Assembly (NCBI GenBank): GCA_012064415.1
Contig: SSNU01000157.1
Coordinates: 320,908 to 384,907 of the forward strand
Direction of reading: 5' to 3'
DNA length: 64,000 nucleotides
DNA from: Gyrodactylus bullatarudis
Taxonomy: Eukaryota > Platyhelminthes > Monogenea > Gyrodactylidea > Gyrodactylidae
Each line of letters starts with the position of its first letter. Position 1 is the first letter of the stretch. The notes under the pieces are model-generated. The model had not been told where the DNA came from, did no database searches, and was given only the letters and a program-made list of their open reading frames with translations. Below are positions 33,001-46,700 of this stretch, in pieces. Both the position numbers and the translations under genes were made by a program.

Positions 33001-36000
33001 CGAATATATATGTCCTGATGAAAATATTCAAGACTTTTGTAGATGTATATTTTAAAGGTCAATAAAAAAGACAACTTTTTTGTGAAATTATAACTAAACA
33101 TTTAGTATCTTCTGGTCTCAAATCTACAAATTTTCTCGATATAATCTTTTTACAAGGCAAGTTTTTTAGTCTTAAATCATATATATGCATTAAAATGCGT
33201 GAAAATCCCAATGTGTATGATTCCTTGTGTTTCATATACAGTGGAAAATTCAGAGTTTAATTAGGTAATACGCATAGCACACATATTTCTAATTATCCAA
33301 GATTATTATTCCCATTAGTGAAGATAATTTTTTATCATTATACATTTTATTCTTTACAAGGTGGAAATTTTCAAGATTTCACCCAAAATTTCTATTTATG
33401 AATGATAATTTCTGTATCATCAAAGGATAGTTTCTATATTTACTTTTCTCTTTGTGTAATTCAAGATGAATAAAGTTATTGCCTTGGGAACTCTTTGCAT
33501 GAAATTGATCACCATTTGGTTTGCCTGTCTCCATTATTATTAGATTGTGCGATAAGTGATTGAACTCTTACTACAATTTTATTCTACTTGAACCAAAATG
33601 AATTCAAACAAATTTGTTACCATTAAAAAGGAAATTAATCACTTTTATTTTGAACATATTAGATATTTCTAAAATAGAGAAGCATCAATATATCTGATTA
33701 CAAAGATTTTCGACAGATGTGTTCTTCTTAGAAACTGGGCCATTAAAGAGCTTTTAAAACACTTTAAACATTTTTTGAAGATTTGATTAAGCTTTCTGGA
33801 GTATTCAGGTGGCATCTCGTCTTGGGTAAGAAATATCTAAGATTCTGTAGACTCATATCTCTCCAGGTCAACAGGAAACCACACTTCGAAAAATAAATGT
33901 TTTTCAGGAAGATAAGTTCGATGTCTTAGGTCGTCTTCCTAATAGTCCTGATCTTGCATAGTCTGATGATCATTATTTAGATATCTAAATTTGAAGAATT
34001 CTTTATTGATGGGATTAGAAATTCTTCGGGAGAAATTCCTAAATTCGCCGGGAAGCTATTTTCACTGATTTCCAATTCATCTTTTCAAAGTTTTCTTTCA
34101 ATAAAATCTTTTTTTTGTAGTTCCATTACTTATCGTACAACCTAATAGCTTGCTTCTTGGTTTTCATCAGCTTCGATTGTTGAAATTGAAGCAAAAAGTT
34201 TTCTTGTTTGTCAAAGTCGAAATCGATTATCCTGATGATTTAATTACACAAAGTTAAGGGTTATTCCACAAACTCTTCAAGAAATTTCGCAGTCTATTAT
34301 GAAAAGAAATTTCAATTATTGATCCAAATAATGCTAATTCTTTATGAAAAATTTCAAGATTAGAGAATTAAAAGATTAATGACAAATAAAAACTCTTACA
34401 TTAATTTCAAATTTTTTTAATTTTATGAAAATCTTTCAGGCTGCTCATGTTGGCGTTGGTATTAGCGGTCGTGAAGGTCTACAAGCGGCTTGTGCCTCAG
34501 ATTATGCTATTGGTCAATTTAGATTCTTGAAGAAACTTCTCTTGGTACATGGAGCCTGGAACTATAGTCGTCTGACTAAAGTTATCTTGTACTCGTTTTA
34601 TAAAAATATTTGTCTCTTTATTATGCAGTTCTGGTTTGCCTTTCTCAATGGATTCTCTGGTCAAGTAATCATTGAAAGATGGTCTCTTAGCTCTTATAAC
34701 CTTGTAAGTACTTTTATGATACTATAAAGTTATTTTACATTAAAACGAGAATTTACTATTTTTAAAAAACAATCAATATTTTTTTTCTCCGGAAAGTCCT
34801 GAAGAAAATTTTTTTGAATAAAAAAATTTCCGTTAAAAAAATTCAATCTGGCCAAAATTAAGCATTTTTTTGAATTTCGAAAATGCGCCACTTCAACTTT
34901 TATTAAATGCTGATATTTGAGTAAAAAAATTAACCGAAGAATTCTGATTTGGCTATCAGGTTTGAGAGAGTTAAACTTGTAAATTTTGGATCATTTACCC
35001 TCGCATTAATTGAAAAACTCAGATTGTTGGATTCTTCTCACCAATGGCTAATTGATTTCTTCAAAAGTTTCTGATTCTTCAAATGCTTCAAATCTTCGAA
35101 ATTGATAGTAATAGTAATTTTTTTTCAGAAACTTTCAAATTTCGTTTAATTATGGGATTTTAAATATAATTATATTATAATATAATAAAAACCGGAGGAA
35201 AATTTTGAGTTTTTTGTAAAGACTGTAAATTCTCATCTTTATCTGAACTGACATCAATACAAAAAAAATTAAAAGTGGAAAATACTCAACACTTCTTTTT
35301 TAATATTCAAGATTTTCACCTCATTTCCACCATTGGTCATGGGTCTTTTTGATCGTAACGTCGCCATGAAAACATGCCTCAAATATCCAGAATTATATAA
35401 GGAGACTCTCAATTCTGCTTCATTCAACACGAAAACATTCATCCTTTGGATACTCAATGCCATGTATCATTCAGCCATACTCTTTTGGATTCCCACCTTT
35501 GCCTTTTATCGGGGTAAGCGCTTCTTTATATTTTTTCCATCTATACTTTATACGCATAAAATATTGTTTTTATAATTAAATTTGTTTTAGAGAACATCTA
35601 TTCCGATGGAAAGACATGTGATTTCTTTGTACTGGGTCATAGTATCTTTACCGTGAGTAAAAAAATATAAATAATATTTTTTTTATTATCCTCATTTGGT
35701 TTTATGCTATATTTTTTATGGACCAAATATTGTTTCTGCATTAGATCTGGATGAAAATTTGAAAAAATTCCTTGCAATAAGATAATCTTTATATATATTC
35801 TTGCAACACAATTTCAACTGAAATTTAAACTATGGAAATTAAAATTAAACTTTTCGAATTACTGCTGATTATAAGGTTTTACAAAAAGAACAACTTGAAA
35901 TAATAAAACCAATTTTTATATTTTTTCCAAATATAAATGATTAAAACTCTAATGGTTTCCCTTTGAAAATTAATTTTGGCATAAAAATAAGGTTTATTTG

Positions 36001-39000
36001 ATATTTTGATATTTTACCCTCATTTACAACCTCTCTCATAGGTGAAATGTGTCCAAGAATTGTATTTGTGAAATCTTTGAATAAAATCAAAATTTTGAAT
36101 TCATTCAAAAAAAGCCAAAATTTACATAAGAAGAAAAGATAAATTAAATTATAAAGAACGTTTTAAAAACCTTTAAGTATTCATTTCATTTTCATATATA
36201 AATTTCAGCAATTTAGAAGAAACCTGACCCTCTAAACTTAGTCCGATTAAACTGAAATTTTGTCATATGTCTTATTAAGCATATTAGAATGGCTTGAGAG
36301 CCCGGCTAATTGAATTTTGCTTTTATAAAATTGGCCGACTATGCCTAGTAAATACCTGAAATTTGGCTAATATTCAATATTTGTCTTTGCACTATTTAAC
36401 CCTTCATGTCCCATTGTTCCACCAGTGGAACACAACTCTTTCTCGGGCGATAATTTTTACTGAAAGATACCTAAAACACTTTGTTTACCCCTCATTAGAA
36501 AGGAAATTTATTAAGCTACAAAATTATGTATAATTCATAAAGATAGCTTTTCACTGATGCACACCATAGTTACTTAAAGAAGCGTGATTTTTTGAAAAAA
36601 AGGTCTTAGAAAAAAATAAAATCACTTCCTATCGTAAAACAATAGTCGTAGATTTCAAATATGCAATTGCCTGCTCGATATCTCACATAGTTTAGAAGAT
36701 GAATGGTTTTAGATCCAAAAAATGCCTATTTTAACCTCTATTATCTCTGAAATTATAAGTCGGCTTACGAAAAGGAATTCAGATTCAGAATCAGCGTAAT
36801 TATTTTGGTTAGGTTGCAAATTTTCTCATTTGTATGATGAAAAATAATAATTTGGAATAATAATAATAAGTTGACTCCCAAAAAATTAAATCTTATGAAC
36901 CAAATTTTTGACTTGTGACTTTACAATTTCCCAAAAGAACTAAATCCCATATAAATTTTAATGAATATCAATATCAAAATTCCTCTTTAACCGCATACAT
37001 GTATATGGTAAATCGGGTTTTTAACCCACTAGAAAGATAAATTTTTGCAAATTATTGAAAAATGTATTTTGAGGTGAAATTGGCTACATATCTCGGATTT
37101 TCCCGAGTAAATTCAGATCAACAAAAATTTTTATTCGATAGAAAAATACGCCTCCTTCTTATCGATTTCATGAAGACGATTAATCACTTGGAAAAATTGA
37201 TATGATGAACTAATATTTTATATCGTGTCTGAAAAGCTTAAATGCCAAAATACGAAATCAATCAATAGGAAATTCACTTTTCTAAACCTAGAAACGAATC
37301 TTTATTTTAAAATCGTATTTTTCTTTTCTTTCTAAAAAAGTTCAGATGGCTGAATGAGCAATTGTGGAAATTATAAATTTCTAGTTTAGCCAGATTCTTT
37401 GAATTATCCAATAATTCAATCCTCAAGTATGAATATTCGCGGAAAAATTATGAATAAGATAATTATCGTTACATCTCTAATCCACAAGAAATCTAACAAT
37501 AATTTTCATTCTCCATTTTAGTACGTTGTTGTAACAGTATGCTTGAAAGCCGGTCTTGAGCATACTGCCTGGACTTATATGTCACATTTGGCAATCTGGG
37601 GCAGTATACTGAGCTGGATTCTATTCCTAGTAATTTATTCCTATGTTTTTCCAACCATTAACATTGGCGCTGACATGTCTGGCATGGTAAGTTTCCATTT
37701 CAATCAATCTTTTTCAGTTCATGAATAGAATTATTGATAAAATCCAAAATTATTTATGATACTAATTTATTCATTATTTTCACTAAGGACTATGCAATAT
37801 TCCGGACGCCACTATTTTGGATTGGCTTATTTTCTGTACCCCTTTTGTGCCTGACAAGAGATATAACATGGAAAGTGTAAGTTTACCTTGATTTTATAAT
37901 ACAGGATTTAGGAAAGTGGCGATAGAAAAATGATTTTATTCTAATAGGGGTCCTTGAAGCCAAAAAATTTCTTAGCATTCTTTAGGCCAAGTTTTAGTGT
38001 TTCATTCGCCCCATTTTAATACTTAATTATATAAAGTTCTAGGATAAGAAGAAAAGAAGCTAATCACGTAAATTGAAGATTGGTTAGAAGAAATTAATCA
38101 GCAGTGAATAATTTTCTTTATGAGAAATTAGCAGGTTTTAAATTCATTTTTATCTGAATTACTAGAAATATTCATTTTTAGAGTGAATAATGAGTAATAA
38201 AGCTTTTATCTCACCGGTTCTCATCAGACTCTTACACCGACTTGATATTTATACAAACAATAATGAAAAATCCTCTGATTGGACTAATCGGAATTGAAAG
38301 AATATCACAGGTAGGAGAGGTAGGGTTTCACTGAGCTCATTGTCTTCTCTTGAGAAAGGGATCCAGTTGTAACTGCAGGTTTTAAATTCATTTTTATTCG
38401 TTACAGTATTGAGTTTTATAGGGACCAATAAATTAATCTATAAGAGGATGATTTAATTTTAGGATAAAAATTTCGAAAAATTCTGTTGGAATCACTTCTA
38501 CTTTGCGACTCCTTTTGAGATAAAATTTTAAAATGAGGCTAGTGCTGAAATTATTTTTCTCTTGAAAAAAGTATTGAAAATTTCATAACACATGAGGGTA
38601 CTAAATTTTTTTAAATTTTTGGTGCTAGTTTTTGTAGTTTCTCAATAGAGTTCAATGCAATACAATAATTAAAAGTTCTTATTCCAGATCAAAATTTAAC
38701 AAAATTAGCAATCAATGCCCAATTCACATCCTAAAAGTCTATATACTCAGTATAATTATTAAAATATCCTTCTGCTCTAAAATAACACAATGGCATATTT
38801 GATTTACTTGTTCAAGAATAAATAGTACTCTGTTCTATCGATTTGAGAAATGTAACATTTATAAAAACAATTCAATATTTTAAAATCGTCTCTTGATACT
38901 TTCATTAGCCACAAAAGTAATCAATCTTTCTTTCACTCAGCTTACATTAGAACATTTTTTTCATTTGAAAAACATTTCTGTGATGAACTCGGATAATCAA

Positions 39001-42000
39001 AAATTAATTAAAATTATCTTTAAGGTGTCATTTTACTCGCATCATGTTAAACATTGACCATTGATTATGAAAATTTTTCACCAAAACGATCATTTGTGTA
39101 AATTTTATGAGTGGATTGCAGAGTATGTCTGGTCTACAGCGATTAAAATAATGTGGGTCTGCAAAAGAATTTCTGATCATCATACACTAACGAGTACTTT
39201 AACTGAAATTTCATGTTTTAATTTGTCTGATGTTTTAAGATACTTTATTTTAAAGTAAAGTATACTTTTATAATTTCCTATTTTTGGATAGAGAAATTAT
39301 CTCATTTATGATATTGATAATTTCATTTTCTTGGAAATTTTTCACCCTCAACATAGTAATGGTTGCCATGGTTTTAAATTCAAAAAAATTTTATCAAAAC
39401 TAATTATTTTTAGTAACTTAAAAAAAAATCTATTCAGACTTAAACGTTCCATGTTACAAAACCTACGCGAGAGAGTTATGCAGTTGGAGATGGACCACGA
39501 AGATCCTGGCCGTATAATACCCATAGATGATAGTAAAGTGTAAGTTTATCACGCTTAAAATATTGGCAATCTTATCATTTTTACTAGTAAATTCCGTGGA
39601 ATTCAATTTCGCAAGTCGAACATCTTTCGAATACTTAAAACGCGTGGTGGTGGAGGACAACAGAATGAGAATACTCATCGAACCTCACAAGATGACGAAA
39701 ATCGTAAGTGTACTCGAATTTATATTGATTTACAATTGAACTACTATAGTCCTTCATCTTCTCTATTCCTTGTTAAAGGCAATTTACTAGAAAGTTAGTG
39801 AGAACGAGTTTCCTCTATGATTCATTTTGCTTCCAGCTCAACTTTTGACAGTTATTTCTTGAGTTAAAGTTACAATTTGATTATTCTCAAGTTTATCAAG
39901 GCGTTTTAAGATTTCATTATTTTATTCTGGGAAATTTATTATCAAATTATCCTTACTAAAGCTAATTAATATGAAGTTGGGAATTTATGATTTTTACAAA
40001 ATTATGAATTTTTTCATCAAGAAATCAAATTTGATCAAGAATTTTTGGAATCTAGATCGTAGGCTCCACTTTCAGGATCTGAAGAAAAAAAAATTGAAAA
40101 AATCAAATTTAAAGAAAGTTATGGCATATTTCAAATCTAGCGATGGCGCTGAATTCCAATTTTTTTGAACTTTGAGTTGATAATTTTTGTTGATTTAAAA
40201 GTGGGGAGTGATTGATTTTTAGGATGATTATTAGTCAAAGAAACCGATTATGACCATGAAAATTTCAATGGACTCGCCAAATTCCAGGGATCTTGAATCA
40301 TCAAAATTTCATCGATTTTCAAGTAGTGAAAATGTACAAAATATCAAAATTTGATTTTCACAAGAAGATGGGCGGATTCTCAAAATCTGAATCAGCATAT
40401 TTGATTTCTTTGACTAACCGTGATCCTAAAAATCAGCTTTTGGTCACTCTCTCACTTTTAAATCAACAAAAATTATTAACTCGAAGTTCAAAAAAATGGG
40501 AATTCAGCTTTCTTAAAATTTGATTTTTTTCAGATCCTGAAAGTGGAACCTACGATCTAGATTCCAAAAATTCTTGATCAAATTTGATTTCTTGATGAAA
40601 AAATTTATAATTTTGTAAAAATCATAAATTCCCATCTTCATATTAATTAGGTGTACTTTTATATTGAGTAGAATATTTATTGTATTTGTTCGAGATAAAT
40701 ATTTTAATTTTATCAAATCTTGAAAAAAACTTATCGTCTGCTGATTTTATTCAGGAATTGTAAATTATATTCAATACAATCACATCTTACTTAATAAAAA
40801 TGGGATCCATAATTCTGTCAAATCTAGCTCTATAGAAATCAGGTTTTAGGCTGCTATAAATCAAAAATATTATTTCATACACTGTATATTCACAACAAAC
40901 ACTGTTTATTTAACAGTTTACTAATGTTTTTCTGACACATTACTGATTTAATACAAGTCTTATATTGAACACATAAGAAGTTTAATTACAAATTATTACA
41001 AAAATCTAAACAATAAAGTAATGAGATAAATTATATTATAATTCCTGCTCAGGCACTTCAAGTATGATATAACATCATTGATATTTAATATCCCATTGTT
41101 AATTTCATATATCTTTTTTTTAAATCCCTAAGTTCCTTTTGATTCATCAAATACTCTCACAATATCAGCCATAGATCAGGAAACAGTTAACTTTTATTCC
41201 TGAATTATGCATTTTAAATATCCCTTGTTAATGGGTCTGAGTCTATTGTTCTAAACTCCATTCGGCCAATCAGCTTGATACTTTTTCTCTCAGGACCAGA
41301 AGTGTGGGATTTACACTAAAATTTTTATACTGAAATATACAACCAGTGCGAATATTTTAGGATACTTTTGAATCACCGAAATAACACCTATTTTTTGAGT
41401 TCTTCATATCAACCAGCTTCAGTATTAAACTAATGTATTTTCCTTTCAGAGAATGGTTCAGTCTTGAATACAGGATTGAATCTAATGACAGAAATTACAC
41501 ATAGTGAATATTACCTAGCATATTCTATTGTAGGGTCTCGTCTGTATATATCTCATATAGGTTAACATCATCCTATATATGAAATTCATTCTAACTTCTA
41601 ATCATGTTCAAACTACCAATTCAGATTACCCTTTAGCTAATTAGTTCTTGCCGCAGAAAATCATGCCTAAGCCACGAAAAAAAACGTCACTCTTTCAAGC
41701 TCTTACAAAAGTTTAGATCCCTTTTCATGCAAAGTTTTACTCAGCTCATCATTCAAAGCCTATTAGTTTTAACAAAGCTATATTTTTGTTACAAAAATTA
41801 GGGTATTTAAAAATGAATCTAATGGATCAAAAAGTAGTTAAATGCTAAATCCACACCCATATTATCTGTTCCGTATTCATTGACTAATTGTTTCCTTTTT
41901 ATTTCAAGATGGTTTCGCATTCTCACAAGAAGAAAACGGATCAGTATCACAAGGTCGACTCATTCGAGCTTACAATACAAATAAACCGAAGCCATCTGGC

Positions 42001-42006
42001 AATTGA
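24017..42006 (+). CDS. ATP8A: P4-ATPase phospholipid flippase, ATP8A type
   Basis: Exons: 24017-24310, 24635-25198, 25260-25371, then 25644-25777 or 27828-27958, 29682-29848, 29933-30185, 30252-30371, 31333-31557, 31610-31748, 32137-32291, 32797-32988, 34440-34703, 35312-35513, 35591-35652, 37522-37686, 37788-37876, 39414-39539, 39588-39703, 41909-42006. Phases close throughout, giving 1158 or 1157 residues, as in vertebrate ATP8A1. It flips aminophospholipids to the cytosolic leaflet of Golgi/endosomal/plasma membranes with a CDC50 partner. Visible: LDGETNLK (actuator), PISL in M4, FSDKTGTLT with the phosphorylated Asp, CKGA (nucleotide domain), [25 protein letters not shown], ten membrane helices, and the C-terminal autoinhibitory tail [14 protein letters not shown]. 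Introns range from 58 nt to several kb. Confidence 0.95.
25644..25777 (+). CDS. ATP8A: ATP8A alternative exon 4a (M3-M4)
   Basis: 134 nt between ctatag and gtaagc, entered in phase 1 and left in phase 0. It encodes [20 protein letters not shown] then [20 protein letters not shown] and ends in IKW. It keeps the canonical YNN-x-x-PISL of ATP8A proteins and is the more conserved version. Confidence 0.85.
25778..27827 (+). other. Intron between alternative exons 4a and 4b
   Basis: 2.05 kb of AT-rich DNA. The part at 26640-27240 resembles the foldback repeat family (fragments such as ccttgtctaatggtgatcct recur at 54950 and 60526). No further M3-M4-like exon is seen. Confidence 0.5.
27828..27958 (+). 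CDS. ATP8A: ATP8A alternative exon 4b (M3-M4)
   Basis: 131 nt between ggaatag and gtgggt, with the same phase 1 entry and phase 0 exit as exon 4a. It encodes [16 protein letters not shown] then [20 protein letters not shown] and ends in IFW. It aligns with 4a along its length. Joining both exons would duplicate M3-M4, so they are expected to be mutually exclusive. It has FHT in place of YNN before PISL. Confidence 0.82.
32989..34439 (+). other. ATP8A large intron
   Basis: 1.45 kb with no exon or recognised repeat. Confidence 0.4.
35653..37521 (+). other. ATP8A large intron
   Basis: 1.87 kb. A piggyBac-type end (TTAACCCTTCATGTCCC) at about 36398, containing a small hairpin (gttccaccagtggaac), is the only feature noted. 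Its partner end is not found. Confidence 0.4.
39958..40655. mobile_element. Intact foldback (long-TIR) element
   Basis: About 700 bp whose halves are reverse complements: 39958-40240 against about 40410-40655, nearly identical except for a ~25-bp indel. Ends read CTAATTAATATGAAG in both directions. No coding capacity. It lies in the last intron of the flippase gene. Related ends or halves occur at 16752, 19976, 46445, 56500-57075 and 63270-63600. Confidence 0.85.
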
Positions 42007-43703
42007 TTGAATGTGACTCTGTGAAAATAGAATTCCTGGCGGTTTGTTTCTCATAGTTTTCAATGCATTCACTGCCTTTCTCTCCCCTGAATAATTGAAC
42101 CATTGATATGAAATCATTAATTATTCATTCTTTTGTTCTATTATACCCAAATATATTTGCACCCTCTTCCCCCTCCCTGTCCCTTCTTTTTGCTGAAAAA
42201 TCGGATCCCTAAAACTAACTTTAAATGGGGGAAATTCCAATTTTTTCGCCTGGTTAATACACAATGTTGATTCATATAATATGTATGTAGTTTCTGTAAT
42301 CTGAGATATTATTAACATAGTTTATGATTTTGACCACTAAAAGCTATATTTTCTCATAAACTTGAATGCCATTTATAAAGACACAGGATTTGTTTTTATC
42401 CGAGCATTTGGAAGAAATACACTCGATGGAGTGAAAGTATGAGCTATTCCAATATATTTACCTACTACATTGTTCATTCGAAAAGATAATAATAACCTCA
42501 GTTGGAACAAAATAAAAAGAATTATTTTATAAGAAAAGAGGAGAGTTTTCAAAAAAGCCTATACGAATCAGAAGGCAACATAATCAAGCATTTTTACCGG
42601 CCTATTCAATACTAATTAGCCAATTGATATTTTGCACGCGAGTAGTACATCGGTTCATTGAAATTTTAAGATCTTCTCAGATATTCATGCATGTAGTAAA
42701 TATTTCTCAAAGATTCTACTGATCAGTAGATCATTATTTATACCTAGTACTTTTGAAATATTTTGGTAACATCTTTAGGTACAGCGAAAATTTCTTTTTG
42801 TGGAGATTTTTGCGTTATGCAATGAGAATCAGCCAAGATATTCGATGCTAAACTTTTCCTATTACTTTGGCCATTTTTCACTGCCAAGCTACTTTTTGAG
42901 TTGACTAAAAATAAACTTTTGTGATAGTTGAGTAACTACTTTTCGTTTGGAATGAAAATTCAATCATGAAGCAGTAGTAATTTGATCATATCAAAGAATC
43001 AAAGCTTGAAACTTTAGTATGGTATAGAAGGGAATATATTTTACTCAATAATACACATGACATTAAACAAGATTCTTATTTTTTTCTCAGGATGTAGGGA
43101 ATTGAGAAATGCATTAAAAGAATTTTATGATCAACATTCTGTCAAACTATAAGTTTTATCTTTGATTCTGAGTGTATTTCGATAATTTTTTGACTGATAT
43201 TATTTTCAAACTTCATAAAAATTATTATTGATTAATAATCAATGATTATGAACTCATAAGCAATTGAAATTCGAATGAATATTTTAGTAATGAATAGAAG
43301 ATATAGATAACCAATACATTAATCCAAAGCTATCAAATATAGAATATAACATTATTTATTTAAATATTTTTTAAAAATAAATGGATGATGATACATATCA
43401 TTGATAATTCCTTATACGTGAATAAAAGTACAAATTAAAATAGAGTCTTATCAATTTTCATTATTCGCATTGAATTTTGGGTCATCACTGAGTTTATAGA
43501 CTAGAGTGTTTTATTTTCTTGTTTTTTTCTGTTCTTAAAAAAAATAACTGTAATTTTCATCTGATTTCTTCCTTTATAATACCTATTAAAAGTATATTTC
43601 ATATGTGTGACATGTTTATATATTCTTGGACTGATCTTTGAAAAACTTTCCTTTCTTCTTCGTTTTTGGTCAAGAGGAGCAACAGTAAAAGAACTCTGAA
43701 TGT
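42007..43703. other. Convergent intergenic region, ATP8A / RhoGEF
   Basis: 1.7 kb of AT-rich sequence between the two stops. No gene or repeat recognised. Confidence 0.5.
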
Positions 43704-46700
43704 CTATCTCCTCAGTTGATGAAGCATCGGAGAGAGGGGCGGACTAAAACTAGACCCGACACAGAATATCGAACCAGCTTCATGTTTCATAGTTTCATTA
43801 CGCTTCCATTGTAGAAACTTTTCATCACAGTTATTCTTGTTTCTAACACTTTGTGTTCGCTTTATATTGAATTGTGGCGAGTGAAGCATTTTCTTGGGAC
43901 GTATGCAAGAGAGATTTTCCTCAGATGTCTTTTGACTACACTGAGAATTTGAAATTAGTTTGCTGTGTTTATTTGTTTGAAGATCAATTGATAAATCACG
44001 TCCGTCAAGTTTTTGACGCAATTTCTCCTGAAATATTTGCTGGCCTTGCCGAAGGTTTTCAATCCAACTAGCTTTTACAGTATCTGAAGGTGCTTGAAAG
44101 CTCAAGACATTGATGATTTGCTGGAAACGGGAAATGACAACCAATACAAACGCATTTTTTATACCATTTGCTAAATAAAAAATATATTAATCCAGCTACT
44201 CGTAAGTAAAACAGAGAAAAGAAAAATATTAAAACTTGATATTCTTAAATAAATAATAATCTTAAATAAATTAATCTGAATGCTAAAATTTTGAAAATCT
44301 ACTGAGTATTCGGAAAGAAGATAATTTACCGATAGCTTCTGTTAAACCGATATCATGAATTGTAAAACGGTCTAATGCAATTGGCTGACGGAATACAATG
44401 AACGCTCCACCCTCTGTTGGTGATTTACCACTGTGTGAATAGTCTGTTATGGATTTTTTCTTTGGGGGTTTTTTGATTTTTGTAACCAAAAGTAGATCAT
44501 CGAATAAAAACAAATAAACATCCAAATTTTTGCCTGAATCTGAAGGAAAATATAATTTTTAAAAATATCATATTTAGAAGTCTAATTGAAATTTTAGATA
44601 TTTTAGGATAACTCAAATAATATTTTTTATATTTAAGGTCTGAAAACGATTCAATTTTAAAGCTATGGTTCAAATGAGTATGCTCGAAATAAAGGCCTCA
44701 TTTATGTATTAATTGTTATCATCTTCTTTCTTTATTTATTATAATCATAATTCATATTTTTGAAATATTTTAGAATTAAGAGAAAATTTATTTTTTCATA
44801 GTTAAATGGTAATTCTTTAAAGGAGACACATCCTAAATAAAAATATCTCTAATGGAACCTGAAATCTTTTTGATTAGTATTCTAAGTAAGTCTTGGTTTA
44901 TTTAAAGCGAAAGATATTTCTTCAGTGGATTCTAAACCATTTGAATTAGAAACCGTTTACAAAAATTATAAAAATATCTTTTTCACTAATATTGCAGCTT
45001 TTATATTGACAAAGTTTATTCATAATTATTCAATTCTAGCCTATAATTTCTAGGTGTTCGTCTTATTTGGTAATACATGTCGCTGAATGTTACCGCTTAA
45101 ATATTGATCACAATGTGACTAGTACTAAAAAAGCCCTCAAAGCATTTAGGTATAGTTAGTTAGAAAACTTTAGGGGTAGGCAACAGGATATTGAAGTAAT
45201 CCGAGGTTGGACAAGTGGATGTATTGTGAAATCCATTTTTAAATTGTAACATTCACCGATATGGGCTATTTCTTTAGCAAATAAGACAAACCTGGGGATA
45301 TATTTCCTAATGACAAGAGCATAAAAATAATTTGAAATATTTTGATTTAAATTTTAAATCTATTTAATATTTTATCGCAAATTAAAGAAATCTTACATAA
45401 ACTACTTACAAGTAAGCCGAATAAAAATATGAGATGATTATTATCTATTATCTGACAAAGAAAATCATAGATCGAAAAATGTGAATTGAGATCATCGATC
45501 TGAATGAAATACCATGCTCTAATAATATTTTGATATCTTACAATGTTCAATCAAAAATTTAAACAATATTCCTGGGCGTGATTTTAAATATATTTCATAA
45601 ATTGTCGAGTTGCATTTTTTAGGAAATAACCATGAATCATACTTTTTAGCTTTCTTTCAAAGCTTACCGATTAATGTTAGATTTCCTTCTGAGATGAGTT
45701 GTCTTTTTGGGTTGGCAATTAATTTCTCGCATGGTTGATGGGCTAAACTATGCTTGAGGAACTCAGGGATGAATAATCTAGAGTCTAATTCTTGTATGGA
45801 TGGCCAAATTAACTGATTTTGAATATCTTGAAGTCGCTCAAAGTTTCTTAGCCATCTCATTTTGTCTTCGAGAATTCCTAGAATTTTTAAAAGAATAAAT
45901 GTGGACATGAGTATTAGAATTAGGTTTAATGTTTTCCGAAGAAAAAATCCTTAAAATTGAATGATCGTGTAGAATTCTTATTTTATTGAAAAACAAAAAT
46001 ATCTCTCATAAAATAATGGATCAATTTTATTTAAATAATCTTTATTTAGTTGGAATCAAATTTGAAACAGAATTAAATAATTAAGTTTGCGTCTGTCCGT
46101 TACTCTAAAGTAGTAACCATAAAATACAATATAAAAACCACACCTACCTATACTTGGAATAGTATTCTTAACGTTTAACAAAATTACCGACTCAATTACA
46201 GAAGACAGTATTAATCGATGCTTATAAATCTACTAATATGGCCTGATAATATTATTTATTCTGATAGAATTTAGGTAAATCAACAGAATTATCATCTGTT
46301 TATGTTAATTTATGTAATAAAATAATAATAGAAACAGATTTTATTATCAGCATATACTTTAATTCTGAGCTACGACTATTTTGGGAATAAATCTGCAGGA
46401 TTCTAGTTGAGCTAGAAGAGTTAAAAGTTAAATCTCATTGACACCTAGTTAGCATGAAGCTAGGAGCTTATAATTTTTACAAAAATCACAAATATTTCCT
46501 CAATAGTTTGATACGAAGAAAGAAATTTTGAAAAACGAACTTTTAAGAAATTGTATCTCAAGTTTCGAGATGGCACCAGATTTCATTTTTTAAACTTCAT
46601 TACAAATTAAGAGACTGATCAAAAGTTGATTTTTAGAGTCAATCCATCAGCGAGTGAAAATCTAGATCACTATTCTCTTAATGAACAAAAATTTCATGTT

